From assembly GCA_025965735.1 (NCBI GenBank), contig JAOPWK010000095.1, positions 1 to 34,928 on the forward strand: a stretch of 34,928 bases of DNA, in the 5' to 3' direction. Positions 17,611 to 25,754 of this stretch are shown in pieces; the first letter of the stretch is position 1; each line of letters opens with the position of its first letter. Under the pieces are notes generated by a model that did no database searches, had not been told where the DNA came from, and worked only from the letters and a program-made list of their open reading frames with translations. The stretch comes from Frankiales bacterium (GTDB lineage: Bacteria; Actinomycetota; Actinomycetes; Mycobacteriales; SCTD01). The translations under genes and the position numbers were made by a program.

Positions 17611-19173
17611 TCAGGGGCTCTGCAGGAGCCTGAACTCGGTGTCGCCCATGGCCGTCTCCACGTCCATCTGCGCCTTCTGCAGCTTGCCGGCGTAGTCCCA
17701 GTTCATCGACTGCCAGCGGGTGAACTGGTCGAGCACCCAGATGCCGGACTGGCGCGAGCCGTTGCCGCTCTTGCCGTTGCCGCCGAAGGGCAGGTGCGCC
17801 TCGGCGCCGGAGGTCGAGTTGTTGACGCTGAGCATCCCGGCGCTGACCCGCTCGCGGAAGCGGAACGCCGTCTGCGCATCGCGGGTGTAGATGGCGCTCG
17901 ACAGGCCGTAGCCGTGGCCGTTCGCCAGCTCCACCGCCTCGTCGAACGACGAGCAGCGCATGACCGAGACGAGCGGCCCGAAGGTCTCGTTGCGGTAGAG
18001 CGCATCCTCCGGGCGCACGCCGGTGACGACGGCCGGGTGCGCGAAGACGCCGGCCTCCGGGTCGCCGACGAAGCCCTCGCGCGGGTTGGCGGAAGTGATG
18101 CGGCCGGTGCCGGTGGAGCCGTGCACCTCGTGGTGCGGCTGCACCTCGCCGAGCCACTTCTCGAAGCCGTCGAGGAAGCGCTCGCCGAGCATCGGGCCGT
18201 ACAGCACCGAGTCGTCCGTCGGGTCGCCGACGACCGCGGTCTCGACACGGGCGAGGAACTTCGCGAGGAACTCGTCGTAGACGTCGTCGTGCACGATCGC
18301 GACGCCGAGTGAGGTGCAGCGCTGCCCGGCGGTGCCGAAGCCGGAGAACAGCGCGCCCTCGGCGGCGAGGTCCAGGTCGGCGTCGGGCATGACGACGAGC
18401 GGGTTCTTGCCGCCCAGCTCGAGGCACGGGTTCTGCAGGTGCCGGCCGGCCAGCTCGCCGATGCGGACGCCGACCTCGGACGAGCCGGTGAAGCCGATCT
18501 TGTTGACGAGGCCTGCCGTCAAGGCCTTCTCGAGGCCGTCATAGGTCGACGGACCGTCGGCGTGCACCGTGTTCAGCACCCCCGCCGGGAGGCCACCGGC
18601 GACGAAGATGCGCGTGAGCGCGTCACCCAGGGCAGCGGCGTACTCGGCCGGCTTCCACACGACGGCGTTGCCGCAGAGCAGCGCCGGCACGAGGTACCAG
18701 GACGGGACAGCGACCGGGAAGTTGCCGGCCGTGATGATGCCGGCGACGCCGACCGGCACCCGGAAGGTGAACAGCTGCTTGTCGCGCATCTCGCTCGGGA
18801 CCGTCTGGCCGTAGAGGCGACGCCCCTCACCGAGGAAGAAGTCGCAGGTGTCGACGATCTCCTGCACCTCGCCGCGCGCCTCGGCGATCGGCTTGCCCAC
18901 CTCGCGGGTGACCAGCTGGGCGAGCGCCTCGGCGTTCGCCTCCACGAGACGGCCGATGCGCGCGATGACCTGCCCGCGCACGGGAGCGGGGGTGGCGGCC
19001 CAGGCGGGCTGCGCGGCCTTGGCGGCGCGGAACGCCTCGAGCACCTGGTCGCTGCTGGCCAGCGACACCTCGCCGACGACGTCGGTCAGCTGCGCCGGGT
19101 TGGTCGAGGTGATGGTGCCGGCGGTGCCCTGGACGGGCGAGCCGTTGACGTGCGAGTCGATGCGGGTGCTCAT
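17611..19173 (-). CDS. Aldehyde dehydrogenase, probable alpha-aminoadipate semialdehyde dehydrogenase
   Basis: A 520-residue NAD(P)-dependent aldehyde dehydrogenase. The catalytic Cys-286 is in FGTAGQRCTSLG and the general base Glu-252 in LELGGKNP. The nucleotide-binding loop is GFTGSSEVG and the conserved NF is in ITAGNFPVAVP. It resembles the family-7 (antiquitin-like) group. Its ATG overlaps the TGA of the upstream lat gene (ATGA). The transaminase product, 2-aminoadipate semialdehyde (or its cyclic piperideine-6-carboxylate form), is the natural substrate, giving 2-aminoadipate. Function is inferred mainly from this pairing. Confidence 0.92.
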   Translation of the reverse strand: MSTRIDSHVNGSPVQGTAGTITSTNPAQLTDVVGEVSLASSDQVLEAFRAAKAAQPAWAATPAPVRGQVIARIGRLVEANAEALAQLVTREVGKPIAEARGEVQEIVDTCDFFLGEGRRLYGQTVPSEMRDKQLFTFRVPVGVAGIITAGNFPVAVPSWYLVPALLCGNAVVWKPAEYAAALGDALTRIFVAGGLPAGVLNTVHADGPSTYDGLEKALTAGLVNKIGFTGSSEVGVRIGELAGRHLQNPCLELGGKNPLVVMPDADLDLAAEGALFSGFGTAGQRCTSLGVAIVHDDVYDEFLAKFLARVETAVVGDPTDDSVLYGPMLGERFLDGFEKWLGEVQPHHEVHGSTGTGRITSANPREGFVGDPEAGVFAHPAVVTGVRPEDALYRNETFGPLVSVMRCSSFDEAVELANGHGYGLSSAIYTRDAQTAFRFRERVSAGMLSVNNSTSGAEAHLPFGGNGKSGNGSRQSGIWVLDQFTRWQSMNWDYAGKLQKAQMDVETAMGDTEFRLLQSP

Positions 19174-20507
19174 GCGGAGGCCTTCTTCGAGGTGAGGACG
19201 CGGTCAAGGGCGGCGACGCCCCCGGCGAGGTCCTCGGGGCTGACGGTCAGGGCGGGGCGGAAGCGGACGCTGCGCGTGCCGCAGCCGAGCAGCAGCACGT
19301 GCTCATCCTCGCGCAGGCTGGCCAGCAGCGCGTCGCGCAGCGTCGCGGTCGGCAGCGAGAAGGCGCACATGAGGCCGCGTCCTCGTACGTCCGTCACCTC
19401 GGGGTGCTCGGCGGCGAGGTCCTCGAGCAGGCCCATGAGCACCGGGCCGAGCTCGGCGGCACGCGCGATGAGCCGTTCGCTCTCGACCACCTCGAGGATG
19501 CGGCGGGCGCGGACCATGTCGGTGAGCGAGCCGCCCCAGGTGGAGTTGATGCGGCTGGAGGTGGCGAAGACGTTGTCCGGCACCTCGTCGACGCGGCCAC
19601 CGGCCATGACGCCGCACACCTGGGTCTTCTTGCCGAAGGCGACGACGTCCGGCTGCACGCCGAGCTGCTGGAACGCCCAGGCGGTGCCGGTGAGGCCGCA
19701 GCCGGTCTGCACCTCGTCGAGCACGAACAGCGCGTCGTGCTCGTGGCACAGCGCCTGCATCGCCTGCAGGAACTCGGGACGGAAGTGGTGGTCGCCGCCC
19801 TCGCCCTGGATCGGCTCCATGACGAAGCAGGCGATGTCGTGCGGGTACGCCTCGAAGGCCGCGCGGGCCTCGGCCAGCGTCGCCGCCTCCCGCGCCTGGA
19901 CGTCGCCGTGCGAGGACGACAGGTACGGCGGCGCGATGCGCGGCCACGTGAACTGCGGGAAGCGCGCGACCTTCACCGGGTCGGTGTTGGTGAGCGACAT
20001 CGTGTAGCCGCTGCGGCCGTGGAAGGCGTCCCGCAGGTGCAGCACCTTCGTGCCGAGGGCGGGGTCGATGCCGTGGCTCTCGTTCCAGCGCGACTTCCAG
20101 TCGAACGCCACCTTGAGGGCGTTCTCGACGGCCAGCGCCCCGCCCTCGACGAAGAACAGGTGCGGCAGCCCCGGATCGCCGAGCACCCGCGCGAAGGTCG
20201 CGACGAAGCGCGCCATGGCCTCGGTGTAGACGTCGGAGTTGCTCGGCTTGTTCATCGCCGCGGTCAGCAGGTCGTCGCGGAACAGGGCGTCCTGGACCAG
20301 GGCCGGGTGGTTCATGCCGAGCGCGCTGCTGGCGAAGAAGGTGAACAGGTCGAGGTAGGACGTGCCGGTGCGGGCGTCGAGCAGCCGGCTGCCGCGACTG
20401 CCCTCGAGGTCGAGCACCATGTCGAAGCCGTCCACGAGCATGCTCTGCCGCAGGACGTCGTGCACGGTCGCCGGGGTGACGGAAGCGGGAGGCGCGATGG
20501 TCGTCAT
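19170..20507 (-). CDS. lat: L-lysine 6-transaminase
   Basis: A 445-residue class-III PLP aminotransferase that moves the epsilon-amino group of lysine to 2-oxoglutarate. The Lat-typical blocks HLFFVEGGALAVENALKVAFDWK and FGKKTQVCGVMAGGRVDEV are present; the latter holds the PLP lysine (Lys-293/294). The cofactor aspartate is Asp-264 in VLDEVQTGCG. Length is as in the mycobacterial enzyme. With the aldehyde dehydrogenase it forms a two-gene lysine-degradation operon. No beta-lactam biosynthesis genes are nearby, so catabolism is more likely than cephamycin precursor supply. ATG 20507 has TACCGT 6 bases upstream and no Shine-Dalgarno (leaderless type). Confidence 0.95.
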   Translation of the reverse strand: MTTIAPPASVTPATVHDVLRQSMLVDGFDMVLDLEGSRGSRLLDARTGTSYLDLFTFFASSALGMNHPALVQDALFRDDLLTAAMNKPSNSDVYTEAMARFVATFARVLGDPGLPHLFFVEGGALAVENALKVAFDWKSRWNESHGIDPALGTKVLHLRDAFHGRSGYTMSLTNTDPVKVARFPQFTWPRIAPPYLSSSHGDVQAREAATLAEARAAFEAYPHDIACFVMEPIQGEGGDHHFRPEFLQAMQALCHEHDALFVLDEVQTGCGLTGTAWAFQQLGVQPDVVAFGKKTQVCGVMAGGRVDEVPDNVFATSSRINSTWGGSLTDMVRARRILEVVESERLIARAAELGPVLMGLLEDLAAEHPEVTDVRGRGLMCAFSLPTATLRDALLASLREDEHVLLLGCGTRSVRFRPALTVSPEDLAGGVAALDRVLTSKKASA

Positions 20508-20513
20508 CTACCC

Positions 20514-20519
20514 ACGGTA
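20514..20519 (-). promoter_or_regulatory. Candidate -10 box (TACCGT) for lat
   Basis: On the minus strand TACCGT ends 6 bases before the lat ATG. The surrounding CTACC-CAC-GGTAG (20508-20520) is also a small palindrome that could be an operator. Confidence 0.4.
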
Positions 20520-20582
20520 GACGGCGATCGTCCCGCTGACCAGCACCCTGACGGGCGATCCTCCGGCTGGATCGGTTCCTCC

Positions 20583-20588
20583 TAGGCT
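20583..20588 (+). promoter_or_regulatory. Candidate -10 box (TAGGCT) for the amidohydrolase
   Basis: TAGGCT ends 7 bases before GTG 20596, with no ribosome binding site between. Together with the lat box this makes a divergent leaderless promoter pair within 88 bases. Confidence 0.45.
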
Positions 20589-20595
20589 CGCCGGC

Positions 20596-22158
20596 GTGAC
20601 CACGACGCTCTACCGCAACGGCCGCGTGCGCAGCCCGGCCGACCCGTTCGCCACCGCGCTGCTCGTGGACGGCGAGACCGTCGCGTGGGTCGGCAACGAG
20701 GGCGCCGCCGACGCGCTCGGCGCGGACAGCACGGTCGACCTCGAGGACGGCTGGCTCGCGCCGGCCTTCGTCGACGCGCACGTGCACTCCACGACCGCCG
20801 GCCTGGCGCTGACCGGCCTCGACCTCGCGTCCGCGCCGTCGCTCGCGGTGCTGCTGGACCGGGTGGAGCAGGCGGCCCGCAGGGCGCGCGGGGGAGTGGT
20901 CCTCGGCACCGGCTGGGAGGAGGACGGCTGGCCGGAGGGGCGGCCGCCGACGCGGCAGGAGCTGGACCGGGCCAGCTACGGCGGCGTCGTCTACCTCGCG
21001 CGCACCGACTGCCACAGCGCCGTCGCCTCCAGCGCCCTGCTGGCGCTCACCCCGGAGATCGACGCGCCGGACGGCTGGGTGCGCGAGGAGGAGCACTCGG
21101 TCGTGCGCAAGGCCGCCTTCGCCGGGCTGACGCTGCCGCAGCGGCGCGAGGCCCAGCGGGCGCTGCGTGCGCACGCCGCGTCGCTGGGGGTCGCCTGCGT
21201 GCACGAGTGCGGCGGCCCCGGCATCGACGGCGAGGACGACTTCACCGCCCTGCTGGCCCTCGCGCGGGAGGAGCCGGGCCCGGACGTCCTGGGCTACTGG
21301 GGCGAGCTCGGCGGGGCCGTCCGCGCGCGCGAGCTGGGTGCGGTCGCGGCCGGTGGAGACCTGTTCGCGGACGGGTCGCTGGGCAGCCACACCGCGTGCC
21401 TGCACCGGCGGTACGACGACGAGGACACCACCGGCTACGCCTACCTGACGGCGGAGCAGGTCACCGCGCACGTCGTCGAGTGCACGCTCGCCGGGCTGCA
21501 GGCCGGCTTCCACGCCATCGGCGACGCCGCGCTGACCGCGGTGCTGGACGGCTACGTGGCCGCGGCGGAGCAGGTCGGGCTGGACCTCCTGCGCGCTGCC
21601 CGGCACCGGATCGAGCACGTCGAGGTGCCGCTGCCGCAGCACATCCGCGAGATGGGCCGCCTGGGCCTGGTGGCCAGCGTCCAGCCGGTGTTCGACGCCC
21701 GCTGGGGCGGCCGTGGCGGCCTGTACGAAGCCCGCCTGGGGTGGGAGCGCACCCGGGACAGCAACCCGCTCGCAGCGCTCGCTGCGGCCGGGGTCCCGCT
21801 GGCGTTCGGCTCGGACGCCCCCGTCACCCCGCTCGACCCGTGGGGCGCGGTGCGGGCTGCCGTGCAGCACCACACGCCGGCGAGCCGCTTGTCGGCCCGC
21901 GCGGCCTTCAGCGCGCACACCCGTGGCGGCTGGCGCGCAGCGCGTCGCGACGACGTGGGCGAGCTGGCTCCCGGTGCGCCCGCCACGTTCGCGGTCTGGG
22001 ACGTGCCGGGGGAGCTCGTGGTGCAGGCGCCGGACGACCGCGTGGCCGGCTGGTCCACCGATCCGCGGGCCGGAGTGGCCGGTCTGCCGGACCTGTCCGC
22101 CGACGACCCGGTCTGCCGCCGCACCGTGGTGCGCGGCCGCACGGTGTGGAGCACATGA
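20596..22158 (+). CDS. Amidohydrolase family protein (YtcJ-like)
   Basis: A 520-residue metal-dependent hydrolase of the amidohydrolase-3 group. Metal ligands are visible in VDAHVHS (His-62 and His-64), GFHAIGDAALTAVL, the block RHRIEHVEVP and AFGSDAPVTPLDPW. The N-terminal RNGRVRSP and C-terminal APATFAVWDVPGELV form the usual composite beta-sandwich. Members hydrolyse formamides, N-acyl compounds or cyclic amides; the substrate is unknown. It is divergent from the lysine pair, so a role in nitrogen-compound breakdown is possible but not shown. Confidence 0.9.
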   Translation: MTTTLYRNGRVRSPADPFATALLVDGETVAWVGNEGAADALGADSTVDLEDGWLAPAFVDAHVHSTTAGLALTGLDLASAPSLAVLLDRVEQAARRARGGVVLGTGWEEDGWPEGRPPTRQELDRASYGGVVYLARTDCHSAVASSALLALTPEIDAPDGWVREEEHSVVRKAAFAGLTLPQRREAQRALRAHAASLGVACVHECGGPGIDGEDDFTALLALAREEPGPDVLGYWGELGGAVRARELGAVAAGGDLFADGSLGSHTACLHRRYDDEDTTGYAYLTAEQVTAHVVECTLAGLQAGFHAIGDAALTAVLDGYVAAAEQVGLDLLRAARHRIEHVEVPLPQHIREMGRLGLVASVQPVFDARWGGRGGLYEARLGWERTRDSNPLAALAAAGVPLAFGSDAPVTPLDPWGAVRAAVQHHTPASRLSARAAFSAHTRGGWRAARRDDVGELAPGAPATFAVWDVPGELVVQAPDDRVAGWSTDPRAGVAGLPDLSADDPVCRRTVVRGRTVWST

Positions 22159-22247
22159 ACGGCGCACAATCAAGACCCCAACAGCCGGTGTGGACCGCAC
22201 CCGTCCTGACCTGCGGAAACAGTGCAAACCTGCAGGTCAGCGGCCTG

Positions 22248-22278
22248 TTGACAGCCCAAGGGCGGTGCCCACTAGCCT
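22248..22278 (+). promoter_or_regulatory. Promoter for the lnt operon
   Basis: A perfect -35 TTGACA (22248-22253) and a -10 TAGCCT (22273-22278) are separated by 19 bases, slightly longer than ideal. Transcription should begin near 22285, which is exactly where the long inverted repeat starts. Confidence 0.6.
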
Positions 22279-22285
22279 CCCCCTC

Positions 22286-22419
22286 GGTCCACCAACGGGC
22301 AGGCGCTCGGGCTCAGTAGACAACGGCAGGCCGGTCGCTCCCAGCGGCCGTCAGGTCGGTCCGAAGTGCCCCGAGCGCCTGCCCCGGTGGACCCCCCGCC
22401 GGCACTGTCATCAGGCAGG
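22286..22419 (+). ncRNA. Structured 5' leader of lnt, possible RNA switch
   Basis: Two perfectly complementary blocks nest. GGTCCACC (22286-22293) pairs with GGTGGACC (22386-22393). The 15 bases 22297-22311 pair with 22370-22384. The result is a 23-bp stem broken only by AAC opposite C. The enclosed 58 bases can form a further hairpin (ACGGC 22323-22327 with GCCGT 22347-22351; CGCT with AGCG inside). GGCAGG occurs in the 5' arm (22298-22303), in the interior (22325-22330) and beside the start codon (22414-22419). CCTGCC in the 3' arm (22378-22383) can pair with any of them. I do not recognise it as a known riboswitch class. The structure is seen; its regulatory role is inference. Confidence 0.6.
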
Positions 22420-23979
22420 ATGGAGCCGGTGGAGAGCCGGGCAGCCTTGAGCCTGCAGCAGCCGGCGGAGCGGGCCCTGACGCCTTCTGGGGAGCCGCCC
22501 CGCCGGCTGTCCCCGTTCCGGGGCTGGCGCCACCTGGGCGCCGTCGCCTCCGGGCTGCTGCTCTACGCCGCCTTCCCGCCCGCCGACCTGCCCTGGCTGG
22601 CCCTGCCGGCGGTCGCCCTGCTCACGCTGGTCTGCCGTGGTGCCACGGCCCGCACCGGCGCGGCGCTGGGCCTGCTGCACGGCCTCGCGCTGTTCCTGCC
22701 CCTGGTGGAGTGGACCGCGGCCAACGCCGGCATCGGCGCGCTGCTCGCGCTGGCGCTGCTGCAGGCCGCCTTCTTCGCGCTGCTCGGCGCGGCGCTGGCC
22801 GTGGTCGTCCGGGCGCCCGGCTGGCCGCTGTGGACCGCGGCGCTCTGGGTCGGCCAGGAGGCGCTGCGGGACAGGATCCCGTTCGGCGGCTTCCCGTGGG
22901 GGCGCCTGGCCTTCAGCCAGGGCGACTCGCTGCTGACGCCGCTCGTGGCGCTCGGGGGGGCGCCGCTGCTGACCTTCGTCGTCGCGCTGCTCGCCGGCGC
23001 GGTCGCCTGGTCGGTGCTGCAGCTGGTGCGCCTGCCGGTCGTCCTCGGCGCGGTGGCGCTCGCGCTCGGTGCCGCAGCGCTCGTGCCGGTGCCGACCGGG
23101 GGCGACACCGTCCGCGTCGCTGTCGTCCAGGGCAACGTGCCGCGGCTCGGGCTCGACTTCAACGCCCAGCGGGCCGCCGTGCTGTCCAACCACGTGCAGG
23201 CCACGCGGGAGCTCGCCGCCGACGTCCGCGCCGGCAGGCAGGAGGCGCCCGACCTCGTCGTGTGGCCGGAGAACGCCTCGGACCTGGATCCCTTCACCGA
23301 CCGCGACGCGTACGACGTCATCGACGCGGCGGTCAAGGACGTCGGCGTGCCGGTGCTCGTCGGAGCCGTCCTGGAAGGGCCGGGGGACCAGGTCAGCAAC
23401 GCCGGCATCGTCTGGGACCCGCAGTCCGGTCCCGGCCGCCGGTACGTCAAGCGGCACCCGGTGCCGTTCGGCGAGTACATCCCGTACCGCTCGCTGGTGC
23501 GCAAGGTGACCAGCAAGGTCGACCTGGTGCCGCGCGACTTCGCCAAGGGGGACGAGGTCGGCGTGCTGGACGTCGGCCCGGTGCGCCTCGGTGACGTCAT
23601 CTGCTTCGAGGTGGCCTACGACGACCTGGTGCGCGACGTCGTCACCGGAGGAGGAAGGCTGATCGTCGTGCAGACCAACAACGCCAGCTTCGGCCGCAGC
23701 GCCGAGACCGAGCAGCAGCTGGCCATGTCGCGACTGCGCGCCGTGGAGCACGGCCGCACCGTCCTGGTCGCCGCCACCAGCGGCATCAGCGCCGTGATCG
23801 CGCCGGACGGGAAGGTCGTCGACGACGCCCCCGTCTTCACCCGGAAGGTCCTCGTGCACGACGTGCCCGTACGCGACGGCAGCACGCTGGCGACCCGGGT
23901 GGGCGCCTGGCCCGAGGCCGCGCTGGCGCTTGCCGGCCTGGTCGGCCTCGGGCTGGCGCGTCGCCGGAGCGCCGCGTGA
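22420..23979 (+). CDS. lnt: Apolipoprotein N-acyltransferase
   Basis: A 519-residue integral membrane enzyme that adds the third acyl chain to the N-terminal Cys of lipoproteins. Multiple membrane helices fill residues about 40-225. The nitrilase-like periplasmic domain follows, with the catalytic triad Glu-284 (VVWPENASD), Lys-344 (RYVKRHPVPFGEYIPYR) and Cys-395 (GDVICFEVAY). A last helix is at the C-terminus. In Mycobacterium tuberculosis Lnt and Ppm1 are fused; here they are separate but overlapping (GTGA). ATG 22420 directly abuts AGGCAGG; the in-frame GTG at 22429 would have that sequence at ideal spacing and may be the true start. Confidence 0.93.
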   Translation: MEPVESRAALSLQQPAERALTPSGEPPRRLSPFRGWRHLGAVASGLLLYAAFPPADLPWLALPAVALLTLVCRGATARTGAALGLLHGLALFLPLVEWTAANAGIGALLALALLQAAFFALLGAALAVVVRAPGWPLWTAALWVGQEALRDRIPFGGFPWGRLAFSQGDSLLTPLVALGGAPLLTFVVALLAGAVAWSVLQLVRLPVVLGAVALALGAAALVPVPTGGDTVRVAVVQGNVPRLGLDFNAQRAAVLSNHVQATRELAADVRAGRQEAPDLVVWPENASDLDPFTDRDAYDVIDAAVKDVGVPVLVGAVLEGPGDQVSNAGIVWDPQSGPGRRYVKRHPVPFGEYIPYRSLVRKVTSKVDLVPRDFAKGDEVGVLDVGPVRLGDVICFEVAYDDLVRDVVTGGGRLIVVQTNNASFGRSAETEQQLAMSRLRAVEHGRTVLVAATSGISAVIAPDGKVVDDAPVFTRKVLVHDVPVRDGSTLATRVGAWPEAALALAGLVGLGLARRRSAA

Positions 23980-24725
23980 GGGCGCCGATCGACCGGGTCC
24001 TCGTGATCGTCCCGACGTACAACGAGAAGGAGAACCTCGAGGTCATCGCGGGCCGGCTGGTCACCTCCGTGCCGGAGGCGCACCTGCTCGTCGTCGACGA
24101 CAGCAGCCCCGACGGCACGGGCGACATCGCCGACCGGCTGGCCGCGGGCGACCCCCGCGTGCACGTGCTGCACCGCAGCGAGAAGAACGGCCTGGGCGGC
24201 GCCTACATCGCCGGCTTCGCCTGGGCGAGGGAGCACGGGTACGACGTCGTGGTCGAGATGGACGCCGACGGCTCTCACCAGCCCGAGCAGCTGCCGCGAT
24301 TGCTGGCCGCGCTGGAGCACGCCGACCTCGTGCTCGGCAGCCGCTGGGTGCCAGGCGGCTCGGTCGTCAACTGGCCCAAGTCCCGCGAGATCCTCAGCCG
24401 CGGCGGCAGCGCCTACGCCCGCACGCTGCTGCGCCTGCCGGTGCAGGACGCCACCGGCGGCTACCGGGCGTACCGCCGTGAGGTGCTCGACTCGCTGCCG
24501 CTGTCCACCGTCGCCTCGCAGGGGTACTGCTTCCAGATCGACCTGGCCTGGCAGTCCTGGAAGGCAGGGTGGAAGGTCGTCGAGGTGCCGATCACGTTCG
24601 TCGAGCGCGAGCGCGGGGAGTCGAAGATGAACCGCTCCATCGTGCTCGAGGCCGTCTGGCGGGTCGCCTGGTGGGGGATCACCAGCGGTCGTTCGCGCGG
24701 CGTGCGCCCGACGCCGGCCCGCTGA
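23976..24725 (+). CDS. ppm1: Polyprenol monophosphomannose synthase
   Basis: A 249-residue GT2 glycosyltransferase that transfers mannose from GDP-mannose to polyprenyl phosphate, giving the mannose donor for extracytoplasmic mannosylation. IVPTYNEKENLEVIA, VVDDSSPDGTGDIAD, EKNGLGGAYIAGFAWA, EMDADGSHQPEQLPRLL, DLVLGSRWVPGG and FVERERGESKM are the dolichol-phosphate-mannose synthase blocks; the acidic triads bind metal and nucleotide. No C-terminal membrane helix is present, so it probably relies on Lnt or the membrane surface. The GTG start overlaps the lnt stop and its own stop overlaps fxsA, so all three are coupled. Confidence 0.94.
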   Translation: MRAPIDRVLVIVPTYNEKENLEVIAGRLVTSVPEAHLLVVDDSSPDGTGDIADRLAAGDPRVHVLHRSEKNGLGGAYIAGFAWAREHGYDVVVEMDADGSHQPEQLPRLLAALEHADLVLGSRWVPGGSVVNWPKSREILSRGGSAYARTLLRLPVQDATGGYRAYRREVLDSLPLSTVASQGYCFQIDLAWQSWKAGWKVVEVPITFVERERGESKMNRSIVLEAVWRVAWWGITSGRSRGVRPTPAR

Positions 24726-25231
24726 TGCCCGCGCTCCTGGTCGTCGCGCTCGTCGTCGTCCCGCTGGTCGAGATCTACGTCCTCGTCCAGGTCGGCCAGG
24801 TCATCGGCGCCCTGCCGACCATCGCGCTGCTGCTCGTCATGTCCCTGCTCGGGGCGTACCTGCTGCGCCGCGAGGGCGCCAGGACCTGGCGCGCGTTCCG
24901 CACCGCCCTGCAGTCCGGGCGGGTGCCGGCCAAGGAGGTGGCCGACGGGGCGCTGGTCATCCTGGGCGGCGCGCTGCTGCTCACCCCGGGCTTTGCGACC
25001 GACTTCTTCGGGCTGGCCTGCGTGCTGCCGCCGAGCCGGGCCGTGCTGCGCCGGATGCTGACCGGGGTGGTCGCCAAGCGGCTCGGGGTGGGCGGGCTGC
25101 TCGGCGGCATGGCGGCCGACCGGCTGCGGCGCCCTGGCCGCGGTACCGGTGCTGCGGGAGGCGTGGTGGACGGCGAGGTGGTCGACGACGGCTACGGACC
25201 GCCGCCTCAGCGCCCGCTCCCACCCGGCTGA
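24725..25231 (+). CDS. fxsA: FxsA family membrane protein
   Basis: A 168-residue FxsA-type protein. Two N-terminal helices (LLVVALVVVPLVEIYVLVQVG and LPTIALLLVMSLLGAYLLRREG) precede VADGALVILGGALLLTPGFATDFFGLACVLPPSR, the family core. A Gly/Pro-rich cytoplasmic tail carries GEVVDDGY. FxsA is known in E. coli for blocking exclusion of phage T7 by F plasmid; its normal role is unknown. The same lnt/ppm1-fxsA-rbpA neighbourhood occurs in mycobacteria. ATG 24725 overlaps the ppm1 TGA. Confidence 0.92.
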   Translation: MPALLVVALVVVPLVEIYVLVQVGQVIGALPTIALLLVMSLLGAYLLRREGARTWRAFRTALQSGRVPAKEVADGALVILGGALLLTPGFATDFFGLACVLPPSRAVLRRMLTGVVAKRLGVGGLLGGMAADRLRRPGRGTGAAGGVVDGEVVDDGYGPPPQRPLPPG

Positions 25232-25290
25232 GGCTCAGCGCGCGGCAGCTGTAGCGCCACGCCCCGACAGCTGGCGATGTGGAGAACGCC

Positions 25291-25322
25291 GACGGGCCGC
25301 CTCCCGGAGGAGACGGCCCGTC
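25291..25322. terminator. Bidirectional hairpin terminator between fxsA and rbpA
   Basis: GACGGGCCG (25291-25299) pairs perfectly with CGGCCCGTC (25314-25322). An inner CCTC/GAGG pair extends the stem. It is 15 bases after the rbpA stop on the minus strand and 60 after the fxsA stop on the plus strand. The remaining bases of this 105-base gap show nothing else. Confidence 0.8.
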
Positions 25323-25336
25323 GTACGGCGGAGGAG

Positions 25337-25723
25337 CTAGGCGCTCTTCTTGTCCTTGGCGCGCTCGCTCTTGAGCGCCGCCTTGACCTTGCCCTGGTGC
25401 TCGTGGAGGACGGCCAGGCGCTCGGCCAGGACCTCCTCGAGCTCGTCGGTGGAGCGACGCTCGAGCAGCATGTCCCAGTGCGTACGGGCCGGCTTGCCCT
25501 TCTTCTCCTCGGGCTGCGCCCCGTCGCGGAGCAGCGCAGGTGCGCCGCACACGCGGCACTCCCAGCTGGAGGGGATCTCGGCCTCGGCGGAGAACGGCAC
25601 CTCGGTGGCGTGCCCATTGGCGCAGTCGTAGGCCGTGCGCTGACGCGGCGCGAACTCGGTGTGCCGGTCGCTCTCGTAGCTCACGGAACCGAGCCGGGTG
25701 CCTCGCAGGACGCGATCGCTCAT
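25337..25723 (-). CDS. rbpA: RNA polymerase-binding protein RbpA
   Basis: A 128-residue actinobacterial transcription factor that binds RNA polymerase and the principal sigma factor and stabilises the open complex. MSDRVLRGTRLGSVSYESDR (1-20) is the N-terminal tail. The core domain has Cys-34, His-38, Cys-56 and Cys-59, a full zinc-ligand set as in Streptomyces RbpA (lost in M. tuberculosis). KPARTHWDMLLERRS is the basic linker and sigma-interaction domain, with the helix ELEEVLAERLAVL. A longer Lys-rich tail ends KSERAKDKKSA. It is preceded by a SigR-type promoter and a GGAGG ribosome binding site. Confidence 0.97.
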   Translation of the reverse strand: MSDRVLRGTRLGSVSYESDRHTEFAPRQRTAYDCANGHATEVPFSAEAEIPSSWECRVCGAPALLRDGAQPEEKKGKPARTHWDMLLERRSTDELEEVLAERLAVLHEHQGKVKAALKSERAKDKKSA

Positions 25724-25754
25724 GGGGTGCCTCCAGGGTCAGGTCGTCTGCCGT

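Noticed and set aside
19303..22227. Very long minus-strand open frame (974 codons) across lat and the amidohydrolase
   Set aside because: Composition is dominated by Arg, Gly, Ala and Pro and it lies antisense to two clear enzymes; an artefact of high GC with few stop codons.
22286..22419. Known riboswitch classes (cobalamin, TPP, SAM, glycine, c-di-AMP ydaO) or SRP/6C RNA
   Set aside because: The conserved boxes of these classes were looked for by eye and are not present in order; only the generic stem and the GGCAGG/CCTGCC pairing are supported.
22366..22419. N-terminal extension of Lnt from ATG 22366
   Set aside because: It would be encoded by the 3' arm of the leader stem and is Pro/Ala-rich without homology.
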